Below are positions 1 through 8,108 of a stretch of 16,286 nucleotides of DNA, one piece after another. Under the pieces are notes generated by a model. It saw only the letters and a list, made by a program, of their open reading frames with translations. It had not been told where the DNA came from and ran no database searches. The first letter of the stretch is position 1. Each line of letters starts with the position of its first letter. The position numbers were made by a program, and so were the translations under genes. This DNA is from Deltaproteobacteria bacterium (GTDB lineage: Bacteria; Desulfobacterota; Syntrophobacteria; BM002), in NCBI GenBank assembly GCA_017861095.1, contig JAGFXI010000042.1, positions 1-16,286 on the forward strand, written 5' to 3'.

Positions 1-1514
1 CTGATGACCTCCATCCGGTCTCTCAGGGCCGAGGGGATGGGGTCGATGAGGTTGGCGGTGGTGATGAACATGACCCGGGAGAGGTCGAAGGGTACGTTCA
101 AGTAGTGATCGCTGAAACTCACGTTCTGCTCCGGGTCGAGGACCTCGAGGAGCGCGGAAGAGGGATCGCCGCGGAAATCGGTCCCCACCTTGTCGATCTC
201 ATCCATCATGAAGACAGGATTGTTGGTGCCGGCCATCTTCAGGCCCTGAATGATACGCCCCGGCAGGGCGCCGATGTAGGTGCGACGATGGCCGCGGATC
301 TCGGCCTCATCCTTGAGACCGCCCAGGGAGATGCGGGTGAACTTGCGACCCATGGTGCGGGCGATAGAACGACCGAGGGAGGTCTTGCCGACTCCCGGCG
401 GCCCAACGAAACAGAGGATAGGTCCCTTCATCTTGGGATTCAGCTTGCGCACCCCTAAGTACTCGAGGATCCTCTCCTTGACCTGATCCAGGTTGTAATG
501 ATCCTCATCGAGGACCTCCTTGGCCTTCTTCAGGTCGAGATGATCCCTAGTCCCGCGGTTCCACGGGAGCTCCACCAGCCAGTCCAGGTAGGTGCGGACC
601 ATGGAGGCCTCGGCGGCGTCGGGATGCATCTGGTCCAGCCGGTTGAGCTGCTTCAGCGCTTCCTCCCGGGCGACCTTCGACATGCGAGCCTTGGTGATCT
701 TCTTCCGGAGATCCTCGATCTCCTCGTCTCGCTCGTCCAGATCGCCCAGCTCCCGTTTGATGGCACGGAGCTGCTCGCGGAGATAGTACTCGCGCTGGGT
801 GCGGTTCATCTCCTCCTTGGCCTCCGACTGAATCCTGGCCTGGACCGTGGAAAGCTCCAGCTCCTTGGCCAGGCATTCGTTGACCTTGAGGAGACGCTGC
901 ATGGGGTCGGTGATCTCCAGGATCTCTTGGGCCTCTTCGACTCGGAGGCGGAGATTGGATGCCACCAGGTCGGCGAGCCGTCCCGGGTCCTCCACGCTGT
1001 TGAGGAGGGTCACCACATCGCTCGAGAGGATGCCGCGGAGGGAGAGGATCTGCTCACTTTGCTCCCGGACGTTTCTGAGCAGTGCCTCCATTTCAACGCT
1101 TATCGGCGGCGACGGTTTCTCGGCCAGGGATGTGATGCGCACCCGAAAGGAGGGAGTCAGCTGAACAAACTCGGTGATGGTCCCGCGGGACAGGCCCTGG
1201 ACCAGGACCTTCACCCGGCCGTCGGGAAGCTTGAGCATCCGGAGTACCGTGGCCACGGTACCGACCCGGTAGATGTGCTCCGGAGAGGGGTCTTCTTCCT
1301 GCTGCTCCTTCTGCGTGGCGAGAAAGAGAAGTCGGCTGCTGGTGGCAAGAGCTTCCTCCACCGCCTGGATGGATCGATCCCGTCCCACAAAGAGCGGGAG
1401 AAGCATGGAGGTGAAGACCACCACATCACGGATGGGGAGCAGGGGGAGTTCTGGGGGCAGGCTGGTCACGTCGATCTGCGGCTGCTCGTTATCCCTTATT
1501 TTCTCGTGGTTCAT
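1..1514 (-). CDS. lon: Lon ATP-dependent protease, N-terminal two thirds (runs off window)
   Basis: Lon is a cytoplasmic AAA+ serine protease that degrades misfolded and regulatory proteins. The frame is open from an ATG at 1512-1514 to the window edge, giving 504 codons. The N-terminal substrate-binding domain begins around residue 20 (ELPLLPIRDVVVFTSML), followed by a long helical linker. The AAA+ module has Walker A GPPGVGKT at residues 371-378 (Lys377) and Walker B MMDEIDK around residues 436-442, then the family sequences GHRRTYIGALPGRIIQ and LLEVLDPEQN. The sequence ends in ALRDRMEVI, so the sensor-2 region and the Ser-Lys protease domain lie outside the window. The gene starts 16 nt after plsB on the same strand with only a weak Shine-Dalgarno, which suggests co-transcription and perhaps translational coupling with plsB. 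Family assignment is secure; the missing C-terminus is a window effect, not damage. Confidence 0.97.
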   Translation of the reverse strand, partial: MNHEKIRDNEQPQIDVTSLPPELPLLPIRDVVVFTSMLLPLFVGRDRSIQAVEEALATSSRLLFLATQKEQQEEDPSPEHIYRVGTVATVLRMLKLPDGRVKVLVQGLSRGTITEFVQLTPSFRVRITSLAEKPSPPISVEMEALLRNVREQSEQILSLRGILSSDVVTLLNSVEDPGRLADLVASNLRLRVEEAQEILEITDPMQRLLKVNECLAKELELSTVQARIQSEAKEEMNRTQREYYLREQLRAIKRELGDLDERDEEIEDLRKKITKARMSKVAREEALKQLNRLDQMHPDAAEASMVRTYLDWLVELPWNRGTRDHLDLKKAKEVLDEDHYNLDQVKERILEYLGVRKLNPKMKGPILCFVGPPGVGKTSLGRSIARTMGRKFTRISLGGLKDEAEIRGHRRTYIGALPGRIIQGLKMAGTNNPVFMMDEIDKVGTDFRGDPSSALLEVLDPEQNVSFSDHYLNVPFDLSRVMFITTANLIDPIPSALRDRMEVI

Positions 1515-1530
1515 GGGAACAGGACCTGAG

Positions 1531-4209
1531 TTACTGGAAGGTGAAGTGGGAGGTACGGAGATAGCGATCGATGAGCCGGCTGTAAGAGACCAAAGGCTCG
1601 TGGTCGCCGGTGTCGTGGTAGGTGACATGAACCTTCCCGTTATCCACTTCCTCCCGCTTGTGGAGAACGCCCTTCTCACAGTAGTAATGGATGGCGTTTT
1701 CGAAGGTAATCCGGGATATGCTCTCGAAGCGCTCGACCACCTCCTGCTTGTAGAGCCGGGTCGCCATTGAGTTGATCTTTTTCAAAAAATCTCGGTCGCT
1801 GTAGGGCTTCGTGCTGAGATACTTGGTGGCCCTCAGCACGATCCAGTACGATTCGAAGTAATTCCGGAGCAGGCTGGCGAAGGCGGAAAGAGCTTTGAGA
1901 CCTCGGTGGGATATGTAGTAAATGGTCTGGTTCTGGCCAGCGCGGCTGATGAAACCCCGGGACACAAAGTACGAGAGCTCCCGGTCGATGGTCTCCTTGA
2001 GGTTTTCCTCGGCATCGTAAACAAATTCGAACTTGAAAAAATCCCTGAAGATGGCGAGATCTCGCTCGATGCCTTCCACGTCGAACTCAAAGGTTTCCTT
2101 GGCCAGAATTGAGGTAGAGACATAGGCGGCGGGGAGGAGAAAGTGGACCACGTTGTTCTTGTAGTACTCGAGCTGGAGACGGCTCGCATCCTCCATCGTG
2201 TAGATCCGCTCCTCCTCGTCCGTCTCTTCCTCGTCCTCGAGGACCTCCAGCCACTTAGACTTCTCCATAAGGCTCAGGGTGTCTTGGACGGTCCGGTCCA
2301 GGTCGTGAAGGGTTGCCGCCATGCGGACGCCGCGATCCCGGAGATAGTCGTAGTATACGTTGATGATCCGCTTCACCTCGGCGAGAGAGATGCCCCGCTT
2401 GGGCGTGGTAAGGAAGGCGGCGGCGACCAGGGCAAAGGGCGTGACCAGCGAGGCCTGATTGATGCTGTGGATGATGCGCCAGCCAAAGTCCCGGTACATG
2501 GCGTGCCGTTCTTTGGGCGAGACCTCGTCGGGGTTGAGGTTCAGCCGTGCCATGAACTGCTTGAGGGAGATCGGGGGGGCGAACTTCACATACACCTTGC
2601 CGTACCGTTTCTTGAGCAGCCGGCGGGCGCGAACGAGCTGACCGAACGTCTCCTTCTGTTTACCACTCCCTTTGACCTCGCTGAGGTAGGCTCCCTCCTC
2701 GAGGACGCGGTCGTAGTTGATGGCCGTGGGAACGAAGACAAGGTCTTTGCAGTAGCCCTCCTCCACCGCCTGGAGGAGAATGGCCAGAAGACCCAGCTTG
2801 GGCAGGACCAGCTTGCCGGTCCGGCTCCGACCGCCCTCGATGAAGAACTCAATATTGTAGCCCTCTTGGACTAAGGTCTTGATGTAGGTGGCAAACACCT
2901 CGGTGTAGAACCGCTGCCCCCTGAAACTCCGGCGGATGAAGAAGGCTCCCGATTTCCGGAAGACGGGGCCGAGGGGCCAGAAGGACAAGTTTTTCCCCGC
3001 AGCGACGTAAGGCGTGGAAAGGTTGTTCCGGTAGAGCAGGTAGGAGAGAATCAGGTAGTCGATGTGGCTCTTGTGACAGGGTACGTAGACCAGGGGTGCC
3101 TGCTGAGCCGCTTGTTTGACCTGGTTAAGAGAATCAACATCGAGATCAATACCGTCGAAGATGGTGTTCCACATCCAGTTCAGGAGTCGATCCCAAACCT
3201 GGACATAGGTCATGTTGTAATCGGCGGCGATCTCGTCCAGGTAGCCGTCCGCCTCAAGGGTCACCGCCTCGAGGCTGCGCTCACCCGAGCGGGCCTTCCG
3301 CGTCAAGTGCTTCTGGAGGGACTTGTTGTGGAGGACGAATTCCTTCACCTCCAGGCGGCTCTTCATGATCGGGCCGGTCACCACCCGGCGGTGCCGGTCG
3401 ATCCGGTCGATGAGCTCGCGCCGCAACCGAAAGGGGAGGTCGGGAGCGCTTACTTCCTTGTTCTCCTGGGTTGCCAGCCAGTCCTTCAGGTTAAGCGGAT
3501 CGGCGACCTCGAGGACGTTTCGGGTGTAGTTCCGGAGCAAAGCCACAAGCTTGCGTAACCGCCCAGGTCTCTCCTTGTCGCCAAAGAAGATGTCCACAAG
3601 CCCCTTCTCGTGCCGCTCCGGGGCCTTGCCATGAAAAATGAGGGATGGGACCAGGACGATCGGCATGTCCATCTGGCGCTGCGTCTCGATGAGCAGGTGA
3701 AGAGGATCCTCTTCGGCGAAGCCTACCCGGCGGTAGTACGAGCCTTCGCCCACCAGGAAGAGGACGGCGGAGTGGCGCCGCATGATCCGTTCCCGGAAGA
3801 ATCCCGTCTGGTAAGGGTTGGGGAGATGGCCCTCCCGGAGGTAGTAGAGTAGGAGACCGAAGAGAAGACCCAGGGAGCGCCAGGCCGGCAGCCAAAGGAG
3901 GAGTCGGAGATCAAAGGCCGTGTCCGGCGCGTTCAGGCCGGCTTCCCGCAGGCGGTGGTTCAAAAGGAGGAAATCCAGCTCCCGTCGGTACTTGACGGCA
4001 TAGACGAGCACCGCCCCCTGCTGCTCGAGGTCGGCGAGGAGGCGTTGCTGACTTTCCAGGAAGGAAACCTTGGAGAAGACCCGCCCCAAGAGACGGCGAA
4101 GGAGGGACGGCGTTTCCGCCTCCAAGGTGCAACACAACTCCGGATGCGAACTGGCGCTTTCAGAGGCTCCGTCCGGTTGGACAGACTTTCGGCGTCTGAA
4201 CAAGCCCAT
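1531..4209 (-). CDS. plsB: Glycerol-3-phosphate 1-O-acyltransferase PlsB
   Basis: PlsB acylates sn-glycerol 3-phosphate at position 1 using acyl-CoA or acyl-ACP, the first step of membrane phospholipid synthesis, at the inner face of the cytoplasmic membrane. The 892-residue product is somewhat longer than typical gammaproteobacterial PlsB (about 800 residues). The four acyltransferase blocks are present in order: block I VPCHKSHIDYL with the catalytic HxxxxD at His379-Asp384, block II GAFFIRRSF (421-429), block III FFIEGGRSRTGK (455-466) and block IV VPTAINYD (493-500). A hydrophobic patch near residues 102-122 may aid membrane association. The ATG at 4207-4209 is preceded by AGGAG at good spacing, which supports this start. 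It is separated from the upstream fdhA by an intrinsic terminator, so it probably begins its own transcript, with lon following. No strong promoter was seen in the 110 nt before it. Confidence 0.96.
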   Translation of the reverse strand: MGLFRRRKSVQPDGASESASSHPELCCTLEAETPSLLRRLLGRVFSKVSFLESQQRLLADLEQQGAVLVYAVKYRRELDFLLLNHRLREAGLNAPDTAFDLRLLLWLPAWRSLGLLFGLLLYYLREGHLPNPYQTGFFRERIMRRHSAVLFLVGEGSYYRRVGFAEEDPLHLLIETQRQMDMPIVLVPSLIFHGKAPERHEKGLVDIFFGDKERPGRLRKLVALLRNYTRNVLEVADPLNLKDWLATQENKEVSAPDLPFRLRRELIDRIDRHRRVVTGPIMKSRLEVKEFVLHNKSLQKHLTRKARSGERSLEAVTLEADGYLDEIAADYNMTYVQVWDRLLNWMWNTIFDGIDLDVDSLNQVKQAAQQAPLVYVPCHKSHIDYLILSYLLYRNNLSTPYVAAGKNLSFWPLGPVFRKSGAFFIRRSFRGQRFYTEVFATYIKTLVQEGYNIEFFIEGGRSRTGKLVLPKLGLLAILLQAVEEGYCKDLVFVPTAINYDRVLEEGAYLSEVKGSGKQKETFGQLVRARRLLKKRYGKVYVKFAPPISLKQFMARLNLNPDEVSPKERHAMYRDFGWRIIHSINQASLVTPFALVAAAFLTTPKRGISLAEVKRIINVYYDYLRDRGVRMAATLHDLDRTVQDTLSLMEKSKWLEVLEDEEETDEEERIYTMEDASRLQLEYYKNNVVHFLLPAAYVSTSILAKETFEFDVEGIERDLAIFRDFFKFEFVYDAEENLKETIDRELSYFVSRGFISRAGQNQTIYYISHRGLKALSAFASLLRNYFESYWIVLRATKYLSTKPYSDRDFLKKINSMATRLYKQEVVERFESISRITFENAIHYYCEKGVLHKREEVDNGKVHVTYHDTGDHEPLVSYSRLIDRYLRTSHFTFQ

Positions 4210-4318
4210 GCGGGTTTTCTCTCCTGCGACACTGAGATCAGCCGGAACACGGTAGCAGATTTACCTGGCAAAACCAACCCCTTTCCGCTTCAGCCGGCCT
4301 CCCAAATCCTAACCACCT

Positions 4319-4349
4319 GAAAGAAAAGGGAAGAGCGGAAGCTCTTCCC
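4319..4349 (-). terminator. Intrinsic terminator after fdhA
   Basis: Read on the minus strand, a perfect 9-bp stem (GGGAAGAGC / GCTCTTCCC) with a 4-nt TTCC loop is followed at once by TTTTCTTTC. It begins 18 nt after the fdhA stop codon, so it closes the hdrA-to-fdhA cluster and insulates plsB. Confidence 0.85.
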
Positions 4350-4367
4350 GTAGACCGACGTCGCGGC

Positions 4368-6407
4368 TCAGGCGGCCTTTTCGATCTGCACAGCGCAGAC
4401 CTTGTATTCCGGGATCTTGGCGATGGGGTCGTGGGCCGGATTGGTGAGAATGTTGGCACAACACTCGACAAAATGGAAGGGCATGAACACCACGCCACGA
4501 TCCACCCTTGTGGTCAGGCTCACCTTGGCGGTAATCTCGCCGCGGCGGGAGATGACGCGAACCCTGTCACCCTGCCGAACGGTGAGACGGTGGGCATCCT
4601 CCGGATGGATCTCCAGGTGACCCTCAGGCATCTCGGCGTGGAGGGAAGGAGAGTTCCGAGTCATGGTGCCGGTGTGATAGTGGACATGGACCCGGCCGGT
4701 GGTGAGCCAGAAGGGATACTCAGCATCAACGATCTCCGCCGGTGGCTTGTAGTCGATGGCGTGGAAGAGGCCCTTGCCCCGGCTGAAGCGGCCCTTGTGG
4801 AGGAATTTGGTGCCCGGGTGCTCCTTGTCGGGACAGGGCCAGCAGAGACCGGGGCCGTCGAGGCGATCAAAGGTGATGCCGCCGTAAGAGGGCGTGACCC
4901 TTGCGATCTCCTCCATGATCTCGGCCGGCGAGCCATAATGCATGGGGTAGCCGAACCGGGTGGAGACTTCCATGATGATCTCCCAGTCCGGCCTCGCGTT
5001 GCCTAGAGGTTCGATGGCCTTTCGCACCCGCTGCACTCGTCGCTCCGTATTACTAAACGTGCCGTCCTTCTCCGCGAAAGAGGTTCCGGGAAGGACGACA
5101 TGGGCGAGCTCCGCGGTCGGGGTGAGAAAGATGTCCTGGACCACTAGGAGCTCCGCCTTCTGCAAGGCCTTTTTCACGTGGGAGACATCCGGATCACTGA
5201 CCATCGGGTTCTCACCCACCACATAGAGGGCTCGGACCGATCCCTGCGCCAGACCGGAGAGCATTCCCGGTATGGTGAGACCGACCTTGTCGGAGAGGGT
5301 CGTGGCAGCCCAGGCGTTCTGGAACTTCTTCTGGATGTCGGGGATGGTCACCGCCTGGTAAGCGGGATAGACGTTGGGGAGCCCCCCCATGTCACACGCG
5401 CCCTGGACGTTATTCTGGCCCCGGAGCGGGTTGACGCCCGTGGACTCCCTGCCGATCTGCCCGGTGAGCATGGCCAGGTTGGCCAGGGACTTGACGTTGT
5501 CGACCCCGGTGGTGTGCTGGGTGATCCCCATGCAGTAGACAATGGAGGCGGCTTTCGCCTTGGCGTACCATTCGGCGATCTGGATGATGTCCGAGGCGGC
5601 AACACCGGTCAACTCGGCCACCCGTTCCGGCGGATAGCCCGCGATGACCTTGCGGAATTCGTCGAAGCCCTCAGTCCGCTCGTCGATGAAGGACTGGGCG
5701 TGCCAGTTCCTCGTGAGGATCACGTTCATGATCCCATTGAGGAGCGCCACGTCGGTCCCGAGGTTCTGGCGGACATAGAGATCGGCCTTGAGCGCGAGCT
5801 GGATCTGCCGCGGATCGGCCACCACCAGCCTCGCCCCCTTCTCTTTGGCCCGAAAGATCCGGGTGGCCACCAGGGGATGGGAGGAGGTGGTGTTGGAGCC
5901 GATCACGAAGATGCAATCGGCGTCTTCCAGCTCGGCGATTGAGTTGGTCATGGCCCCACTCCCGAAGGCGGCGGCAAGACCTGCCACCGTGGAGGAGTGT
6001 CAGAGGCGAGCGCAGTGATCCACGTTGTTTGTCCCGACGGCGGCCCGGGCGAACTTCTGGATCAGATAGTTCTCCTCGTTGGTTATCTTCGCAGAGGAGA
6101 GGAAGGCTAGGCTGTCGCTCCCGTGGGCTTCCTTGATCTCCCGGAGCCGCCTGGCGGTGAAGTCGAGGGCCTCATCCCACGAGACCTCGACAAGGGTGCC
6201 ATTCTGGCGCAGGAGCGGCCGGGTGAGCCGCTTCGGGCTGTGGATGAACTCGTGGATGTTCCAGCCCTTGACGCACAGCTTCCCTTCGTTGACTGGACCG
6301 GTCTTGCACGGGAAGGTATGGATGACGCGGCCGTCCAGGACCTCGAGGTAGAGACTGCAGCCGCAACCGCAGTAGGCGCAGGTCGTGAGCACGGTGCGAT
6401 AGTCCAT
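4368..6407 (-). CDS. fdhA: Selenocysteine-containing formate dehydrogenase, catalytic subunit (TGA at 6000-6002 read as Sec)
   Basis: This is a molybdenum/tungsten bis-MGD enzyme interconverting formate and CO2. Read through one in-frame TGA it gives 679 residues, close to E. coli FdhF (about 715). The N-terminus has a [4Fe-4S] motif at Cys10, Cys13, Cys17 and Cys45, with the electron-relay Lys47. Codon 136 is TGA within the context NNVDHCARL-U-HSSTV, the family's metal-ligand Sec position, followed by His137. LRGQNNVQGACDMG (328-341) carries the conserved active-site Arg329. The C-terminal molybdopterin-dinucleotide domain spans about 564-679. There is no Tat signal, so it should be cytoplasmic. 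The ATG at 6405-6407 has AAAGGAG upstream. The neighbouring FrhB-like, MvhD and HdrA genes suggest it feeds an Hdr-type complex rather than NAD or a hydrogenase. Reading the TGA as a stop would leave a 135-residue fragment and a 539-residue remainder, each missing half of the active site. Confidence 0.95.
5970..6002 (-). promoter_or_regulatory. Bacterial SECIS element of fdhA (Sec codon plus stem-loop)
   Basis: Immediately after the UGA (6000-6002) the mRNA can form a 7-bp stem, GGTGGCA with TGCCGCC (5970-5988, one G-U pair), capped by the pentaloop GGTCT. From memory of the E. coli fdhF SECIS, the GGUCU loop there lies at the same distance: 18 nt between UGA and the loop. This is the expected recognition hairpin for SelB-tRNA(Sec). 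Confidence 0.9.
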
Positions 6408-6486
6408 GAGGGCAACTCCTTTGGTGACTGCCTATAGAGTAATGATCCTAAGTCGCGGCGCCATCACCGAGAGCAGCGTCTTCCGA

Positions 6487-6627
6487 AACGCAAAATCACA
6501 AAATCTGAACGCCAAACAAAGCGCAAAATCCAAATGTCAACATGTTTGTTGTCCTAACGAGATCGATCTGTGACCATGGGACATTTGTCACTTGTCATTG
6601 ATTCGACATTTGAACTTTGACATTGCG
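6487..6627. repeat. AT-richer intergenic stretch with degenerate CAAAATC / GACATTTG units
   Basis: The 278-nt gap between the FrhB-like gene and fdhA holds a low-complexity segment unlike the flanking GC-rich DNA. The left half has CAAAATC, CAAAATC and CCAAATGTCAA; the right half has GACATTTG, ACTTTGACAT and similar units. The halves are roughly inverted copies of each other, as in small dispersed intergenic repeats. No coding potential was seen. A small imperfect hairpin (GCAGGG/TCCTGC, near 6631-6646) without a T tract follows. Function is unknown. Confidence 0.45.
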
Positions 6628-6685
6628 TCCGCAGGGAGCGTCCTGCAACAGCGCCCCGCACCCAAGGGTGACGCGTTTCCCTCTT

Positions 6686-7492
6686 CTAGTGTTCCGGCGC
6701 TTCGCCTAAGATGTTGAGAGGCGGCTTCTCGCCCGGCTCGACATATCCAGGCCGGTAGTCGAACTCCTGGGCGATGATTTCGGCAACCTTCTTGTAAAGA
6801 GTCCGCAAGGGGATGTCCGCCGGACAGGCCTCGTTACATAGGCCGCAGTCGATGCAGCGTCCCGCCATGTGAACCGCCCGGGTCAAGTGGAAGATCGGGT
6901 TCTCCGGGGGGAGATCGCCGGTATGGATGAGGTCCTCCTGTTCCAGGCTGCACTCCTTGCAGAAGCACATGGGACAGATATCCCTACAACCGTAGCACTT
7001 GACGCACTTGGAGAATTCGTGCAGCCAGTGCGTCAGCCTGCTGTGGAGGTCCAGGGCATCCACTGTAGCTACAGATGCGAAGGTAGAACCTTCGACCTTC
7101 CCGCCGTCGACGAACTCGTCGGGATAAGGCTTCAGGCACTCACAGGCCGCCGCCAGTTCCGGCGGACAGGCGATGCCTACCGCTACCACCTTCGCCGGAT
7201 CCACCTGGTTCCAGGTAATGAGGGTCTTGAGCCCCCGTTCGTCGCAGCCTCGGACCAGAACGCCGAAAGAGTCGTCGGGATCGCAGCGCATGAGGGTAAG
7301 GAGCTGCTTGTTCAAGGGATAGCGCGTATCCCCCGGTCGCTTCAGGTCTCCTACGGCTAAGGCATCAAGCTCACGGCCGTCGGTAAAAAGGTGGGGGCCC
7401 AGATGCCCGTCCGCCTGCCGCAGCCCCAGGAAGCCCTTGATCCGTCCCGAGTCCAGTAAGTCCTTGACCTTGGCTCTGACCTTCTCGCTCAT
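6686..7492 (-). CDS. FrhB/FdhB-like iron-sulfur electron-transfer protein
   Basis: A 268-residue protein resembling the beta subunits of F420-dependent hydrogenase and formate dehydrogenase and the related Fe-S proteins found beside bacterial Hdr genes. The N-terminal half has the FrhB/FdhB-like segments FGVLVRGCDERGL (about 76-88) and VVAVGIACPPEL (102-113). The C-terminal half carries a first Cys cluster at 163, 166, 169 and 173, extra cysteines at 176, 178 and 181, and a second [4Fe-4S] motif at Cys213, 216, 219 and 223 followed by Pro. No signal peptide or membrane segment is visible. It lies between mvhD and fdhA, so it plausibly carries electrons between FdhA and the MvhD-HdrA module. 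The ATG at 7490-7492 has a GAGAG Shine-Dalgarno. Whether it binds flavin cannot be judged here. Family level is fairly sure; the exact subfamily and a gene symbol are not. Confidence 0.85.
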   Translation of the reverse strand: MSEKVRAKVKDLLDSGRIKGFLGLRQADGHLGPHLFTDGRELDALAVGDLKRPGDTRYPLNKQLLTLMRCDPDDSFGVLVRGCDERGLKTLITWNQVDPAKVVAVGIACPPELAAACECLKPYPDEFVDGGKVEGSTFASVATVDALDLHSRLTHWLHEFSKCVKCYGCRDICPMCFCKECSLEQEDLIHTGDLPPENPIFHLTRAVHMAGRCIDCGLCNEACPADIPLRTLYKKVAEIIAQEFDYRPGYVEPGEKPPLNILGEAPEH

Positions 7493-7575
7493 TGAAGCTC
7501 TCTCGCTTTCAAACGGGTGGCATGTAATCTTTCAGGCCGCCCCGGCCATTGCCGGGCGCGGCGACGCGGCGATCG

Positions 7576-7661
7576 GACGCCGCGGAGACACGGGGAAGGA
7601 GTGACGCGGAGAAATTCGGCCTTCTCTTCGCCGCGTCTCCCCATCGCCTTGTCCCCGCGTC
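7576..7661. repeat. Imperfect inverted repeat of the GACGCGGGGAC type
   Basis: The left arm (7576-7613) and the reverse complement of the right arm (7622-7661) align as variants of GACGCGG, GAGACACGGGG and GACGCGGAGAA, making a long hairpin with only about 8 nt between the arms. It sits between mvhD and the FrhB-like gene. A related unit occurs at 13351-13417. The arms are open in several frames, which creates a spurious Arg/Ser/Pro-rich ORF (7489-7671, minus) that I do not annotate. It could modulate read-through from hdrA-mvhD, but it has no T tract. Confidence 0.6.
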
Positions 7662-7667
7662 GTTCAC

Positions 7668-8084
7668 TCACGCGGCCACCTTCAGCCTGGACGGCCCGAG
7701 GGTCTTAATCCGAGAGGTGAACTCGGAGATGGCCTGGGCGAATTTTGGACCTTCCGCAGCGGAGACCCACTCCAGGCGGAGACGGTCCGGCTCGATTCCG
7801 GTGAAGCTTAGCAGCTCCTTCATTACCGCGACGCGTTTGGTTGTCATGTAATTACCATACAGGTAATGGCAGTCCCCGAGGTGTCAGCCGCCCACGAAAA
7901 CACCGTCAGCGCCTTTCTGGAAGGCCTTGAGGATGTGGTGCGGCGAGATGGTAGCCGAGCACATCACCCGTATGTTCCTCACGTTCGGCGGATACTGGAG
8001 GCGGCTGACTCCGGCGAGATCGGCGCCGGCATAGGCGCACCAGTTGCAGAGAAAGGCGAGGATCTTCGGTTCGAATTCGGCCAT
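7668..8084 (-). CDS. mvhD: Selenocysteine-containing MvhD-family [2Fe-2S] electron-transfer subunit (TGA at 7884-7886 read as Sec)
   Basis: MvhD (VhuD in selenium-dependent methanogens) is the small iron-sulfur protein that connects a hydrogenase or formate dehydrogenase to HdrA. The frame gives 138 residues when TGA codon 67 is read as Sec, matching the family length. FLCNWCAYAGADLAG (11-25) with Cys13 and Cys16, and VMCSATISP with Cys42, are hallmark segments. The TGA lies in KGADGVFVGG-U-HLGDCHY, where other members have Cys or Sec, and Cys72 follows. The remaining residues (GNYMTTKRV, LSFTGIEPDRLRLEWVSAAEG, FAQAISEF) continue the family without a break to a TGA stop at 7668-7670. The start at 8084 has AGGAG 8 nt upstream and lies 24 nt after the hdrA stop, indicating an operon. 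A soluble cytoplasmic protein is expected. Confidence 0.94.
7851..7886 (-). promoter_or_regulatory. Candidate SECIS of mvhD
   Basis: After the UGA (7884-7886), ATTACC (7862-7867) pairs perfectly with GGTAAT (7851-7856) around the loop TGTAT. The loop is about 4 nt further from the UGA than in fdhA and lacks the GGUC signature, so this is a weaker SECIS match, although a hairpin with GU in the loop is present in the right region. Confidence 0.55.
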
Positions 8085-8108
8085 GGAGACGACTCCTTTC
8101 GCCCGGCG

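Noticed and set aside
5985..6002. fdhA, mvhD and hdrA as pseudogenes or pairs of split genes because of internal stop codons
   Set aside because: All three stops are TGA, all lie at family Cys/Sec positions, and the reading frames continue with conserved sequence and no frameshift. Selenocysteine explains all three at once.
7489..7671. A 60-residue minus-strand ORF between mvhD and the FrhB-like gene
   Set aside because: It consists of Arg/Ser/Pro-rich sequence generated by the inverted repeat, overlaps both neighbours and has no family resemblance.
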